DNA from: DASTDH01 sp041167675
Lineage (GTDB): Bacteria; Verrucomicrobiota; Verrucomicrobiia; Chthoniobacterales; JAFAMB01
Assembly (NCBI GenBank): GCA_041167675.1
Contig: JBEEIB010000534.1
Span: forward strand, 1-9,413
Reading direction: 5' to 3'
DNA: 9,413 bases
Notes under the pieces: model-generated
Seen by the model: the letters and a program-made list of their open reading frames with translations, nothing else
Told to the model about the DNA's origin: nothing
Databases searched by the model: none
Translations under genes and position numbers: made by a program
Shown here: positions 1 to 7,680 of the stretch, in pieces
Numbering within the stretch: the stretch's first letter is position 1
Layout: the number at the start of each line of letters is the position of its first letter

Positions 1-9
1 GGAGATGCT

Positions 10-14
10 AAGGA
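10..14 (+). promoter_or_regulatory. Ribosome binding site supporting the GTG start of the outer-membrane channel gene
   Basis: AAGGA lies three bases before the GTG at 18. The spacing is short, but a further GGAG at 1-4 gives a longer-range alternative. The GTG start is preferred because it is the one that supplies a membrane-targeting signal with a lipobox-like Cys; a later start would remove it. The ATG at 5 is in another frame. Confidence 0.45.
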
Positions 15-17
15 ATC

Positions 18-1382
18 GTGAGAATCCTGCTACTATTCTCTTTGTTGTTTTTCAATGGGTGTATGGGGTATCAGACCTACCACTCAGTGCCGCTTTCTAG
101 TTTGGGAAAAGAAGGGAAGCTGCGCGCACGAAGCCTGAACGCGCTTGAGGTCGATGTCGCCCAGCTTCACCATCCGCTGTTGCCGCCGATCACCTTGAGT
201 TCCAAACGCGGTATCGGTCCTGATCAAGCGGCAGTTTTATCCGTCTTGCTTAGCCCCAAACTCGTGGCGGAACGTGATCGCCGAGGCTTAGCTCAGGCGC
301 AACTCGTACAGGCCGGTGTTCTGCCGAATCCGTCGATTGGCGTAACGCGCGAATTTGTTACCGGCGGCTTTACCACCGGTGCGTTTGATCCCTACGGATT
401 TAATGCCAGCTGGGACGTTTCTTCTCTGGTCAGTCACGGAGCGAAGGTGAAAGCCGCACGGACAAATGTTGATGCAGTTAGTCTCGACGTTGCTTGGACC
501 GAGTGGCAAACGGCGGAAGGCGCCAAGCTTGCGTTTTACCGTGTCGTGGCCCTGGAAACTCAGCTCATTCGGGCCAAGCAAATCGACGCCGATCAACAGG
601 CTACCGTCACCGCACTGCAAGCGGCCGTAGACCGTCACGAAAAGAATGTGGTCGATTTGGCTGCTGCTCAGGCTGCTCGACAAGACTCCCTGACTGCCGT
701 TCTTGCTTTACAGCAAGAATTGGATCAGAGGCGGTTGGCCCTGAAAAGAGCGATTGGATTTTTGCCTCAAGCTCAGCTGGCAATTCGGTATAATTTCGCT
801 CTCCCTTCTTCCGTCTCACCACCTTCAGAAAAAGAATTAATTGCGAACCTCGAAAATCAACGACTGGATTTAGTCGGACTTCGGGCGGGTTACCAAAGCC
901 AAGAGGAGACCGTCCGCGCCGCGATCCTGGCTCAATTTCCGAAAGTGGCACTCGGGTTCACCCATGCCAGCGACAACTCAAATGTCCATACCACCGGATT
1001 TGGTATTACGTTCGATTTGCCGCTCTTTGATCGTAACCAAGGAGCCATTGCTACCGAAAAAGCAACGCGTCTGAAGCTTTACGACGAATATGCCAATCGC
1101 GTATTCGAAGCGCGTTCCGATATTGCTTCCGCCTTAACGGACATCCGATCGCTAAATCAGCAGATTACGGTTGCGCAAGCGGCCCTGCCGGTCTTCCAGC
1201 GCCTCGTCGATACTGCAAAAACCGCTGCAGAAGAGGGTGCTGCCGACGTACTCGGTTACTTTCAAGCCCGGATTAGCTTTAACCAGAGAAGTCTGCAAAT
1301 CCTCAAATTGAAGCAAACACTGATCGAAGCCAAAAGCGCGCTGGAACTTGCCTCCGGCAGGTATCTGCCGGCCGAAAACTAA
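18..1382 (+). CDS. TolC/CzcC-family outer-membrane efflux channel, probable lipoprotein
   Basis: This 454-residue protein should be the outer-membrane exit duct of the efflux pump encoded just downstream. Residues 1-15 are a short hydrophobic signal ending in FFNGC, so Cys15 is a plausible lipidation site, although Phe at -3 is less usual than Leu. Residues about 66-105 match the typical start of the mature OEP fold (DQAAVLSVLLSP, then AQAQLVQAGVLPNPSI). Long helical, Ala/Gln-rich stretches at about 160-245 and 345-448 are the two coiled-coil hairpins. The motif at about 331-342 (TFDLPLFDRNQG) is a hallmark of CzcC/CusC-like channels, and the second repeat follows it. Length is normal for the family. 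GTG is taken as the start because it gives the signal peptide. The adaptor gene follows 17 bases later. No His-rich metal-binding segment is seen, so the substrate cannot be told from this gene. Confidence 0.9.
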   Translation: MRILLLFSLLFFNGCMGYQTYHSVPLSSLGKEGKLRARSLNALEVDVAQLHHPLLPPITLSSKRGIGPDQAAVLSVLLSPKLVAERDRRGLAQAQLVQAGVLPNPSIGVTREFVTGGFTTGAFDPYGFNASWDVSSLVSHGAKVKAARTNVDAVSLDVAWTEWQTAEGAKLAFYRVVALETQLIRAKQIDADQQATVTALQAAVDRHEKNVVDLAAAQAARQDSLTAVLALQQELDQRRLALKRAIGFLPQAQLAIRYNFALPSSVSPPSEKELIANLENQRLDLVGLRAGYQSQEETVRAAILAQFPKVALGFTHASDNSNVHTTGFGITFDLPLFDRNQGAIATEKATRLKLYDEYANRVFEARSDIASALTDIRSLNQQITVAQAALPVFQRLVDTAKTAAEEGAADVLGYFQARISFNQRSLQILKLKQTLIEAKSALELASGRYLPAEN

Positions 1383-1399
1383 GCGGGGATACTAACACT

Positions 1400-2491
1400 A
1401 TGACAAAGAAGTCGTTCGTAATTCTAGTTCTCGTCTTAGTAACCGGCGGGATCGTCGGCTATTCCTTGAGCAAAAACACCGCAAAGAACGCTTCGGGATC
1501 AGGAGAAGCCACGGGAACGGCAGCTGAGGAGTCCAAGCCAGTTGCTCAGGTTGAGACTGCTGCTATCGAACACAAATCAATTTCTCAGACTCTCACCGCG
1601 TATGGAGGAGTGGTCGCTGCTCCCGGGAAAACTCATTTCATGGCAGTCTCTTTTGAAAGCCGGGTCAAACATGTTCTGGTCAGTCCGGGTCAAATCGTAA
1701 ACAAAGGAGATGCTTTGCTGGAGCTTGAGGGAACCGCCGCAAGTCTCCTACAGCTGCAACAGGCAGAAGGCACCGACGAAGAAGCGCACAAGGAGCTCGA
1801 ACAAACGAAGAGACGTTTTGACATGAAATTGGCTACCAATCAGGAACTCAACCAGGCACAGAAAGCTGCCGCAGACGCAGATTTGCTGCTGAACAGTCTT
1901 CGTCAGCAAGGGGTTGGTTCCGCAGGTAAGATTCATTCCGATACCGGTGGAGTCGTTGCCAAAGTGGATGTCGAGGATGGACAAGTCGCCGCTAGCGGAA
2001 CTCCGCTCATTGAGATCGTCGCAAGCGAAGATATCGAAGCGAAACTGGGCGCAGAACCGGAAGATGTCAGGAAAATTGCGCCGGGCCAAAAAGTCGGTAT
2101 TTCCATGGTGAACGATCCGGGATCCCCGGCTATCGAAGGAACGGTCCGTCTCGTAACTCAGCGCGTTAATCCGACCGATCGCCTGGTTGACGTGTTCGTG
2201 TCTCTATCGCCGGGAACTCGACTGCTGCTGGCGGCCTATGTTCGTGGCGAGATTGCCATCGCTTCTCGCGAAACGTTGGTCGTGCCCCGCGAAGCTGTTT
2301 TACCCAATGAGTCCGATTTTACACTCTACTTGGTTCACGACGATCGAGCGGTCGAAAAGAGGGTCAAGCTCGGGTTAGAAACTGCCTCGGAAGTCGAGGT
2401 CATCGATTCCAGTCTTAAAGAAGGAGATCGCGTCGTCACCGTCGGAAATCGCGAACTCAGCGACGGGATGGAGATTAAGGAATCAAAATGA
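1400..2491 (+). CDS. RND-type periplasmic adaptor (membrane-fusion protein, HlyD/AcrA/CusB superfamily)
   Basis: The 363-residue protein should link the RND pump to the outer-membrane channel in the periplasm. An N-terminal hydrophobic segment (about 5-22) anchors it in the inner membrane or acts as an uncleaved signal; no lipobox Cys is present. A flexible Ser/Gly/Glu-rich linker (25-48) follows. The first lipoyl half is at about 85-110 (HVLVSPGQIVNKGDALLELE), a short alpha-hairpin at about 113-172, and the second lipoyl half at about 179-206. A beta-barrel domain (about 210-290) and a C-terminal membrane-proximal domain (VVPREAVLP near 294, then EGDRVVTVG near 341) complete the fold. The alpha-hairpin is short compared with AcrA. 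There is no His- or Met-rich N- or C-terminal metal-binding region. GGGGA at 1385-1389, ten bases before the ATG, is a reasonable ribosome binding site. Its stop overlaps the pump start. Confidence 0.92.
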   Translation: MTKKSFVILVLVLVTGGIVGYSLSKNTAKNASGSGEATGTAAEESKPVAQVETAAIEHKSISQTLTAYGGVVAAPGKTHFMAVSFESRVKHVLVSPGQIVNKGDALLELEGTAASLLQLQQAEGTDEEAHKELEQTKRRFDMKLATNQELNQAQKAAADADLLLNSLRQQGVGSAGKIHSDTGGVVAKVDVEDGQVAASGTPLIEIVASEDIEAKLGAEPEDVRKIAPGQKVGISMVNDPGSPAIEGTVRLVTQRVNPTDRLVDVFVSLSPGTRLLLAAYVRGEIAIASRETLVVPREAVLPNESDFTLYLVHDDRAVEKRVKLGLETASEVEVIDSSLKEGDRVVTVGNRELSDGMEIKESK

Positions 2492-5400
2492 ATTTTACCG
2501 ATTGGACCTTCCGCCATCCCCGTTTCCTGCTATCGCTGCTTGCCGTATTGGCGATAGCCGGGGCCACTTGTGCTATTTGGTTGCCGGTCGCGCTTTTTCC
2601 TCAGGTCAGTTTTCCTCGAATTCGCATCAATTTGGATGCGGGGGACCGCCCGGCTGAGCGGATGGCCATCGAAGTAACCACTCCCGTGGAAAATTCGGTT
2701 CGTTCGATTCCGGGCGTCCGAACACTGCGATCCACGACAAGTCGAGGAAGCGCGGAGATCTCGGTAAATTTCGATTGGGGCGAAGATATGATCACCGCTC
2801 TGCTCCAGGTAGAATCGCAGGTGAACAAAGTATTACCGACGCTCCCGACCGGAACGACCTTCAATGTGATTCGAATGGATCCAACCGTATTCCCGGTAAT
2901 TGCCTACAGCATTACTTCGGATACCCATTCACTCACCGAACTACGCGATTTGGCCCAATACACCCTTCGTCCTGCTCTAACGACGGTGCCAGGCGTGTCT
3001 CAGGTCGGAGTGCAAGGCGGGAAAGTAGAGGAATACGAAGTCGTTGTTAATCTTCCCAAGCTCCAGTCTTTTGGCTTGAGTTTCAACGATGTGGCCAATG
3101 CTCTGACTGCTGCCAATGTGCTGGTGGCCACCGGTCGAGTCGAACAATACGGAAAACTTTATCTGGTTATATCAGATACGCGGTTTCAGACCTTTACCGA
3201 TATAAGCAAGACGATTCTCAAGTCCGGCCCGGACGGAACGGTTTTGCTGACCGACGTAGCCACCATCCAATCTTCCAACGAGCCGCAATGGATCCGGGTC
3301 ACTGCCGACGGTCATGATGCTGTCCTCTTTCAGGTTTATCAACAACCCGGGGGCAACACGGTTCAGATCGCCGAAGGAATCAAAGCCAAATTACGAAACT
3401 TGCAAAAGCAAGTCCCGAACGGAGTGCGAATTGCTAGCTGGTACGATCAAAGTAATTTGATTCTCGGCGCCACCAATAGCGCAAGGGATTGCGTGTTTAT
3501 CGGAGTCGGTTTGGCTGCTTGTGTTCTATTTTTGTTTCTTCGAAACTGGAAGATAACTCTCTTCGCCGCGATTGCTGTACCGTCCGTCCTATCAGCAACC
3601 GTGCTTCTTCTCTACGTCTTCAAAATGAGTTTTAATATCATGACGCTGGGCGGACTAGCTGCAGCAGTTGGACTCATCATCGACGACACCATTGTGATGG
3701 CCGAGCACATTGTGCGGCGGGTTCGCGAACAGCGAAGTGGTGCTCCAAGGCAAGCGGTTGTGACGGCGGCAGCTGAATTTAGTCGACCACTGGCAGGTTC
3801 CTCGGCCGCCACCATTATCATATTCGCGCCCCTGGCGTTCCTGTCCGGAGTAACCGGAGCCTTTTTCCAGGCGCTATCACTGACGATGGCGGCAAGCCTG
3901 GTCATCTCATTCTTTGTCGCTTGGATCGCGCTGCCGATTATTTCGACTCGTCTACTCACCAGGCGTGACGCAGATCTTAATGACGGTGGCGAGCTAACTC
4001 GGAGCATTCATCGAGTATACCAAAGCTGGATGGGTTCCCTGTTGCGAGCGCCCATTTTAATTGTCTTTGTCCTGGTGCCGCTAGTCATCGCTGGATATTA
4101 CGCTTTTTCCAACGTCCAGTCAGGCTTCATGCCAGTGATGGATGAAGGAGGATTCATTATCGACTATCGCGCCCCGCCGGGAACATCGCTGACCGAGACG
4201 GATCGCCTCATGCGCCAAGTCGAGGCAATCATTCAGAAGATTCCCGAGGTCCAGACCTATTCGCGACGTACCGGGCTTGGGCTAGGAGGCGACCTGAACG
4301 AGGCTAATCAGGGCGATTTCTTCGTGCGACTAAAATCTGGTCCCAGGCGAGGTATTGAACAGATCATGGACGATCTGCGTTCGCAGGTGGAACACAACGT
4401 GCCAGGGGTGCAGATTGAAACCGCACAATTGATGGAAGACCTGATCGGCGATCTCACGAGCGTACCACAGCCGGTCGAAGTCAAATTATTCTCCGATGAC
4501 GAGGGGCTTTTGCAGAAATTGGCGCCTCAGGTCGCCGAAGCGATCAGCTCCGTGCCAGGGATTGTCGAAGTAAAAAATGGAATCACGCCGGCGGGCGATG
4601 CTCTCGAGATCCGCGTCGATCGAGTGAAAGCCGCATTGGAGGGGGTTGATGCGGATTCCATAACCAAGATATTGGATGGTTATCTATCTGGCACGATAAC
4701 AACAAAAATACTGCATGGCCCGAAACTAGTCTCCGTTCGCCTTTGGACACCAAAGAATGATCGAGCGACCGACCGAGATTTAGGGAATTTACTTTTGCCG
4801 GCTCCAGACGGCCATCTGTTTCCACTTCGAAGAGTAGCGACGTTCGAAACGTTCTCCGGCCAACCGCAGATCACTCGGGAGGATTCCCGCCGAATGATCG
4901 CAGTGACGGCGCGAATCAGTGGGCGCGATCTCGGTTCCACCGTGCACGACGTGCAGCGTGTGCTTGATAAACCTGGCCTGCTGCCGGCTAACGTACCTTA
5001 CACGCTGGGAGGCTTATACGAGCAACAACAGATCGCTTTCCAGGGGCTAACCGTCATCTTGATCGCGGCGATTATTCTGGTCCTTTTGCTGCTGTTGTTC
5101 CTCTACGAGAACTACAGGGTGGCAATCGCGATGCTGGTCACAACCTTACTGGCAGTCGCTGGCGTTTACATCGGCCTCTGGGCAACCGGCACCGAAATCA
5201 ATATTACCTCGCGAATGGGCATGACGATGATCGTAGGCATCGTTACTGAAGTCGCGATTTTTTACTATTCGGAGTTTCAGGAGATTGGGGAACGGGATAA
5301 TCGGTTTATCATCGCGGGTCTTAACCGAATGCGTCCGATCGCAATGACCACATTTGCCGCGATTCTTGCTCTGCTCCCGTTGGCCTTGGGTATTGGCGAA

Positions 5401-5568
5401 GGATCTGCCATGCTCAAGCCGCTGGCGATCGCGATTATTTCAGGGTTAGTGTTTCAGCTTCCTTTAGTGCTCATCGTTTTTCCGTGCCTTCTTGCGCTCT
5501 GCCGGCGCAATCCGAAAGGGAAACAATTGAAAACCCACCCCGACCGGGTCCCGGTAACGGCCGGCTAG
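2488..5568 (+). CDS. RND-family efflux pump, inner-membrane proton antiporter (HAE/HME type unresolved)
   Basis: The 1026-residue protein has the full RND length and layout: TM1 at about 12-34, a large periplasmic porter/docking loop to about 332, TM2-6 at about 333-490, TM7 at about 521-541, a second large loop to about 852, and TM8-12 from about 853 to 1005. TM4 carries the proton-relay core at about 395-407 (VGLIIDDTIVMAEH; Asp399, Asp400, Glu406). An Asp-Asp pair is typical of drug/HAE pumps such as AcrB. In TM10 the AcrB lysine position is taken by Glu921 (GIVTEVAIFYYSEF), which resembles CusA Glu939 of metal pumps. RMRPIAMTTFAAILALLPLA (about 947-966) is the conserved TM11 region. The ATG overlaps the adaptor TGA by the ATGA arrangement, which indicates translational coupling and fixed stoichiometry. 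The substrate remains open: metal ions, drugs or other small molecules. Family assignment is certain; subfamily is not. Confidence 0.95.
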   Translation: MNFTDWTFRHPRFLLSLLAVLAIAGATCAIWLPVALFPQVSFPRIRINLDAGDRPAERMAIEVTTPVENSVRSIPGVRTLRSTTSRGSAEISVNFDWGEDMITALLQVESQVNKVLPTLPTGTTFNVIRMDPTVFPVIAYSITSDTHSLTELRDLAQYTLRPALTTVPGVSQVGVQGGKVEEYEVVVNLPKLQSFGLSFNDVANALTAANVLVATGRVEQYGKLYLVISDTRFQTFTDISKTILKSGPDGTVLLTDVATIQSSNEPQWIRVTADGHDAVLFQVYQQPGGNTVQIAEGIKAKLRNLQKQVPNGVRIASWYDQSNLILGATNSARDCVFIGVGLAACVLFLFLRNWKITLFAAIAVPSVLSATVLLLYVFKMSFNIMTLGGLAAAVGLIIDDTIVMAEHIVRRVREQRSGAPRQAVVTAAAEFSRPLAGSSAATIIIFAPLAFLSGVTGAFFQALSLTMAASLVISFFVAWIALPIISTRLLTRRDADLNDGGELTRSIHRVYQSWMGSLLRAPILIVFVLVPLVIAGYYAFSNVQSGFMPVMDEGGFIIDYRAPPGTSLTETDRLMRQVEAIIQKIPEVQTYSRRTGLGLGGDLNEANQGDFFVRLKSGPRRGIEQIMDDLRSQVEHNVPGVQIETAQLMEDLIGDLTSVPQPVEVKLFSDDEGLLQKLAPQVAEAISSVPGIVEVKNGITPAGDALEIRVDRVKAALEGVDADSITKILDGYLSGTITTKILHGPKLVSVRLWTPKNDRATDRDLGNLLLPAPDGHLFPLRRVATFETFSGQPQITREDSRRMIAVTARISGRDLGSTVHDVQRVLDKPGLLPANVPYTLGGLYEQQQIAFQGLTVILIAAIILVLLLLLFLYENYRVAIAMLVTTLLAVAGVYIGLWATGTEINITSRMGMTMIVGIVTEVAIFYYSEFQEIGERDNRFIIAGLNRMRPIAMTTFAAILALLPLALGIGEGSAMLKPLAIAIISGLVFQLPLVLIVFPCLLALCRRNPKGKQLKTHPDRVPVTAG

Positions 5569-5617
5569 CAATGGCTCCGAAGCGGACGGACGTTACGAAA
5601 ACCATTCAGCGATCCAA

Positions 5618-6292
5618 ATGAGAATTTTAGTAGTAGAGGATGAAAAGAAGATTGCCCGCTTCGTACAGAGAGGGCTAAAGGAGTGCGGCTTTGTGGTAGA
5701 TGTTTTGTACCGTGGTGACGAAGCTTTGGATGTCATTCTCACTCACCATTTCGATGCGGTTGTACTGGATATCATGCTTCCCGGTCAAGACGGTCTTCGC
5801 GTTCTCCGAGCGCTTCGCGAAAACTCGAATTTTGTTCCGGTTTTGCTGTTGACCGCCAGAGGTGACGTCGCGGAGAAGGTGGAAGGTTTGGATCTGGGAG
5901 CCGACGATTATCTGGCGAAGCCATTTTCTATCGCGGAAGTCGCGGCTCGGCTCCGTGCACTTGCACGCCGGAGAGCAGGTGAACAGTTTACGCGTTATCG
6001 AGTGAGCAACCTGGTACTCGATCCCGCCACCCGAGTCATTCGCCGCGGAGAACGAAAAATCGAACTAACCAGCCGAGAGTTTGCCTTGCTTGAGTGTTTG
6101 ATGCGATCACCGAACCGAGTTTTCACGCGCACCCAGCTCAGCCAGCAGGTCTGGGAGTATGAATTCTGTCCGGACAGCAATTTGGTTGATGTTTACGTCC
6201 AGAGGCTGCGACGGAAGATTGATGATGGCGAGCCGGACAAACTTATCCAGACCGTCCGCGGAGCTGGATACCGAATTGGAGATGGGGTGTGA
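5618..6292 (+). CDS. OmpR/PhoB-family response regulator, CusR/CopR-like
   Basis: The 224-residue DNA-binding regulator has an N-terminal receiver domain (1-115) and a C-terminal winged helix (about 127-222). Receiver residues are all present: the acidic pair in VVEDEKKIARF (Glu7/Asp8), phospho-acceptor Asp51 in VVLDIMLPGQDG, Thr79 in LLLTARG, and Lys101 in DDYLAKPF. The effector domain shows LTSREFALLECLM (about 150-162), the recognition region with NLVDVYVQRLRRKID (about 188-202), and the wing RGAGYRIGDG near the end. It should be phosphorylated by the kinase encoded next and control the upstream efflux genes. It starts 49 bases after the pump stop, so it is probably in the same transcript. 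No strong ribosome binding site is visible before the ATG, which suggests weak or leaderless-like initiation. The kinase start overlaps its stop codon. The metal-sensor label rests on general family resemblance only. Confidence 0.94.
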   Translation: MRILVVEDEKKIARFVQRGLKECGFVVDVLYRGDEALDVILTHHFDAVVLDIMLPGQDGLRVLRALRENSNFVPVLLLTARGDVAEKVEGLDLGADDYLAKPFSIAEVAARLRALARRRAGEQFTRYRVSNLVLDPATRVIRRGERKIELTSREFALLECLMRSPNRVFTRTQLSQQVWEYEFCPDSNLVDVYVQRLRRKIDDGEPDKLIQTVRGAGYRIGDGV

Positions 6293-7419
6293 AGCGTTGG
6301 CCGCTAAGAAGCCGGCTGGCATTGTGGACCGCCGTCTTGTTGACTTTCGAATTGGCGATTTTTGGGATCGCATCGGGTTGGTTAATTTTGCAAAACCAAA
6401 CCGACGCCTTTCGCGAAATTGATGCACAACCGCTCAAGCCGAGCTCGATTCAAGATGAGACTCGAGAGCTGTTAATTAAGTTAGTTGTAGCCGACCTGAC
6501 TGCACTGCCATTGACGGTGCTCGTTGCTGCTTTCGGTGTTTGGTGGACTACCGGTAAAGCGCTTAAACCATTGCAAGATATCGCCGAGGCGGCCGAGCGA
6601 ATTCACGCGAAAGCGCTGCGTACCCGTATTCCGAATCCACCGGTGCACGACGAGATTGGACGACTCGTATCTGTACTGAACAACGCATTTGATCGCTTGG
6701 AACGCAGTTTCGCTCAGGCGACCCGGTTTTCCAGCGATGCTTCTCATGAACTAAAGACACCGTTGACTATCATGCGCGGTGAGATCGAATCCGCTTTGTC
6801 CAACGATTCGATCGATCCGCAAAACGAGAAGCTGCTCGAGGGTCTTCTGCAACAGACGCATCGTCTCTCGGCAATAGTCGAAAACTTGCTTTTGCTCTCA
6901 CGGGCTGACGCCGGTGCCCTCAATCTTCGGAAAGTAGCAGTCGATTTTTCAGGACTTTGTCAGGAACTAGCTGCGGACGCCGAAATACTGGCCCTGCGGC
7001 ACAACATAATCATTTCTTCCGCGATCGAGAATGAGGTTCAAGTATTGGCCGATGAATGGTATCTGCGGAGGCTTCTGCTCAATCTTTTAGATAACGCCAT
7101 CAAGTACAACCTCTATTGCGGAAAGGTCGAAATTTTCCTGGCGAAATCAGGAGATCTCGCTTCGTTCCGAATCGCCAACACCGGCCCGGAGATTTCGGAG
7201 GAACACCAAACTCAGATTTTTGAACGATTTTATCGGACAGAAGACAGTCGGGCCTCTGAGGTTGTCGGTTCCGGTTTAGGACTGAGTATTTGTCGAGAAA
7301 TCGTGCTCGCGCATCAAGGCCAGATCTGGATGGAAAGAACCCGTCCAGGTTGGACAGTGTTTGTCGTCAACCTTCCTCTCGCTGTGAGACAACTCGAATT
7401 GGCGGCCAATTCGATGTGA
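6289..7419 (+). CDS. Sensor histidine kinase (HAMP, HisKA, HATPase_c) with a minimal periplasmic loop, CusS-like
   Basis: The 376-residue membrane kinase has TM1 at about 11-34 and TM2 at about 62-86, a HAMP linker at about 87-140, a dimerisation/phosphotransfer domain at about 143-207 and an ATPase domain to the end. Phosphorylated His153 lies in DASHELKTPLTIMRGEIE. The N box is LLLNLLDNAIKYN (Asn265, Asn269), the G1 region IANTGPEI has Asn297 in place of the usual Asp as in CusS-type kinases, the F box is IFERFYR (309-315), and the G2 box is GSGLGLSICREIV. The GTG start overlaps the regulator TGA, so both are translationally coupled. The periplasmic part is only about 27 residues between the two membrane segments, far shorter than the folded sensor domain of CusS, so the signal may be sensed in the membrane or through a partner such as the pump. 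Kinase activity should be intact. Confidence 0.94.
   Translation: MKRWPLRSRLALWTAVLLTFELAIFGIASGWLILQNQTDAFREIDAQPLKPSSIQDETRELLIKLVVADLTALPLTVLVAAFGVWWTTGKALKPLQDIAEAAERIHAKALRTRIPNPPVHDEIGRLVSVLNNAFDRLERSFAQATRFSSDASHELKTPLTIMRGEIESALSNDSIDPQNEKLLEGLLQQTHRLSAIVENLLLLSRADAGALNLRKVAVDFSGLCQELAADAEILALRHNIIISSAIENEVQVLADEWYLRRLLLNLLDNAIKYNLYCGKVEIFLAKSGDLASFRIANTGPEISEEHQTQIFERFYRTEDSRASEVVGSGLGLSICREIVLAHQGQIWMERTRPGWTVFVVNLPLAVRQLELAANSM
7394..7414 (+). terminator. Perfect 9-bp hairpin at the 3' end of the kinase gene
   Basis: TCGAATTGG (7394-7402) and CCAATTCGA (7406-7414) are exact reverse complements separated by the three bases CGG. The hairpin lies in the last codons of the kinase gene, just before its TGA. 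No U tract follows; instead there is a run of seven G at 7425-7431. It could slow or stop transcription or protect the 3' end of the operon mRNA, but a chance result of the codons is possible. Confidence 0.35.
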
Positions 7420-7680
7420 TTCCTGGGGGGGCCATTGGCTATACCGCCTAATGGCTTAGTGATCACCAATGCCAACGGAACACAGGGAGCTCATTATTCG
7501 CGTCCATTATTGGGGCATCCGTAGTTGGGAGAAGGCTGCTATTTTCTGTGTTCGGTCTCTGAGAGATTCGGGCGATATGTTACTCGGATTAACCTCGCAG
7601 GCGGAAAGCGGGTAATTTGTGACCTGTCATCTGCTCTTTGTCATCCTCCCGGTACACATTCTGCTAGTCGACTGCCTAGA
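7420..7680. other. Non-coding gap between kinase gene and permease pseudogene
   Basis: About 260 bases with no convincing gene. The permease frame stays open upstream to 7525, but that extension has no permease-like or other recognisable protein character and would begin with TTG. A G7 run at 7425-7431 and a hairpin at 7431-7455 lie at its left end. The right half should hold the promoter of the permease gene; I see no clear -35/-10 pair. Two GTCGAC palindromes (7667-7672 and 7685-7690) flank the presumed permease start and may be coincidental. Confidence 0.5.
7431..7455 (+). terminator. Hairpin downstream of the kinase gene, possible transcription end
   Basis: GCCATTGGC (7431-7439) pairs with GCCTAATGGC (7446-7455) as a nine-pair stem with one bulged T (7449) and a six-base loop TATACC. 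It begins 12 bases after the kinase stop, a usual place for an operon terminator. It lacks a following run of T, so it is not a textbook intrinsic terminator on either strand. Confidence 0.35.

Noticed and set aside
7525..7680. N-terminal extension of the permease frame from TTG 7525
   Set aside because: The translation before ATG 7681 is Cys/Arg-rich without permease features; family members begin close to the conserved region that follows 7681.
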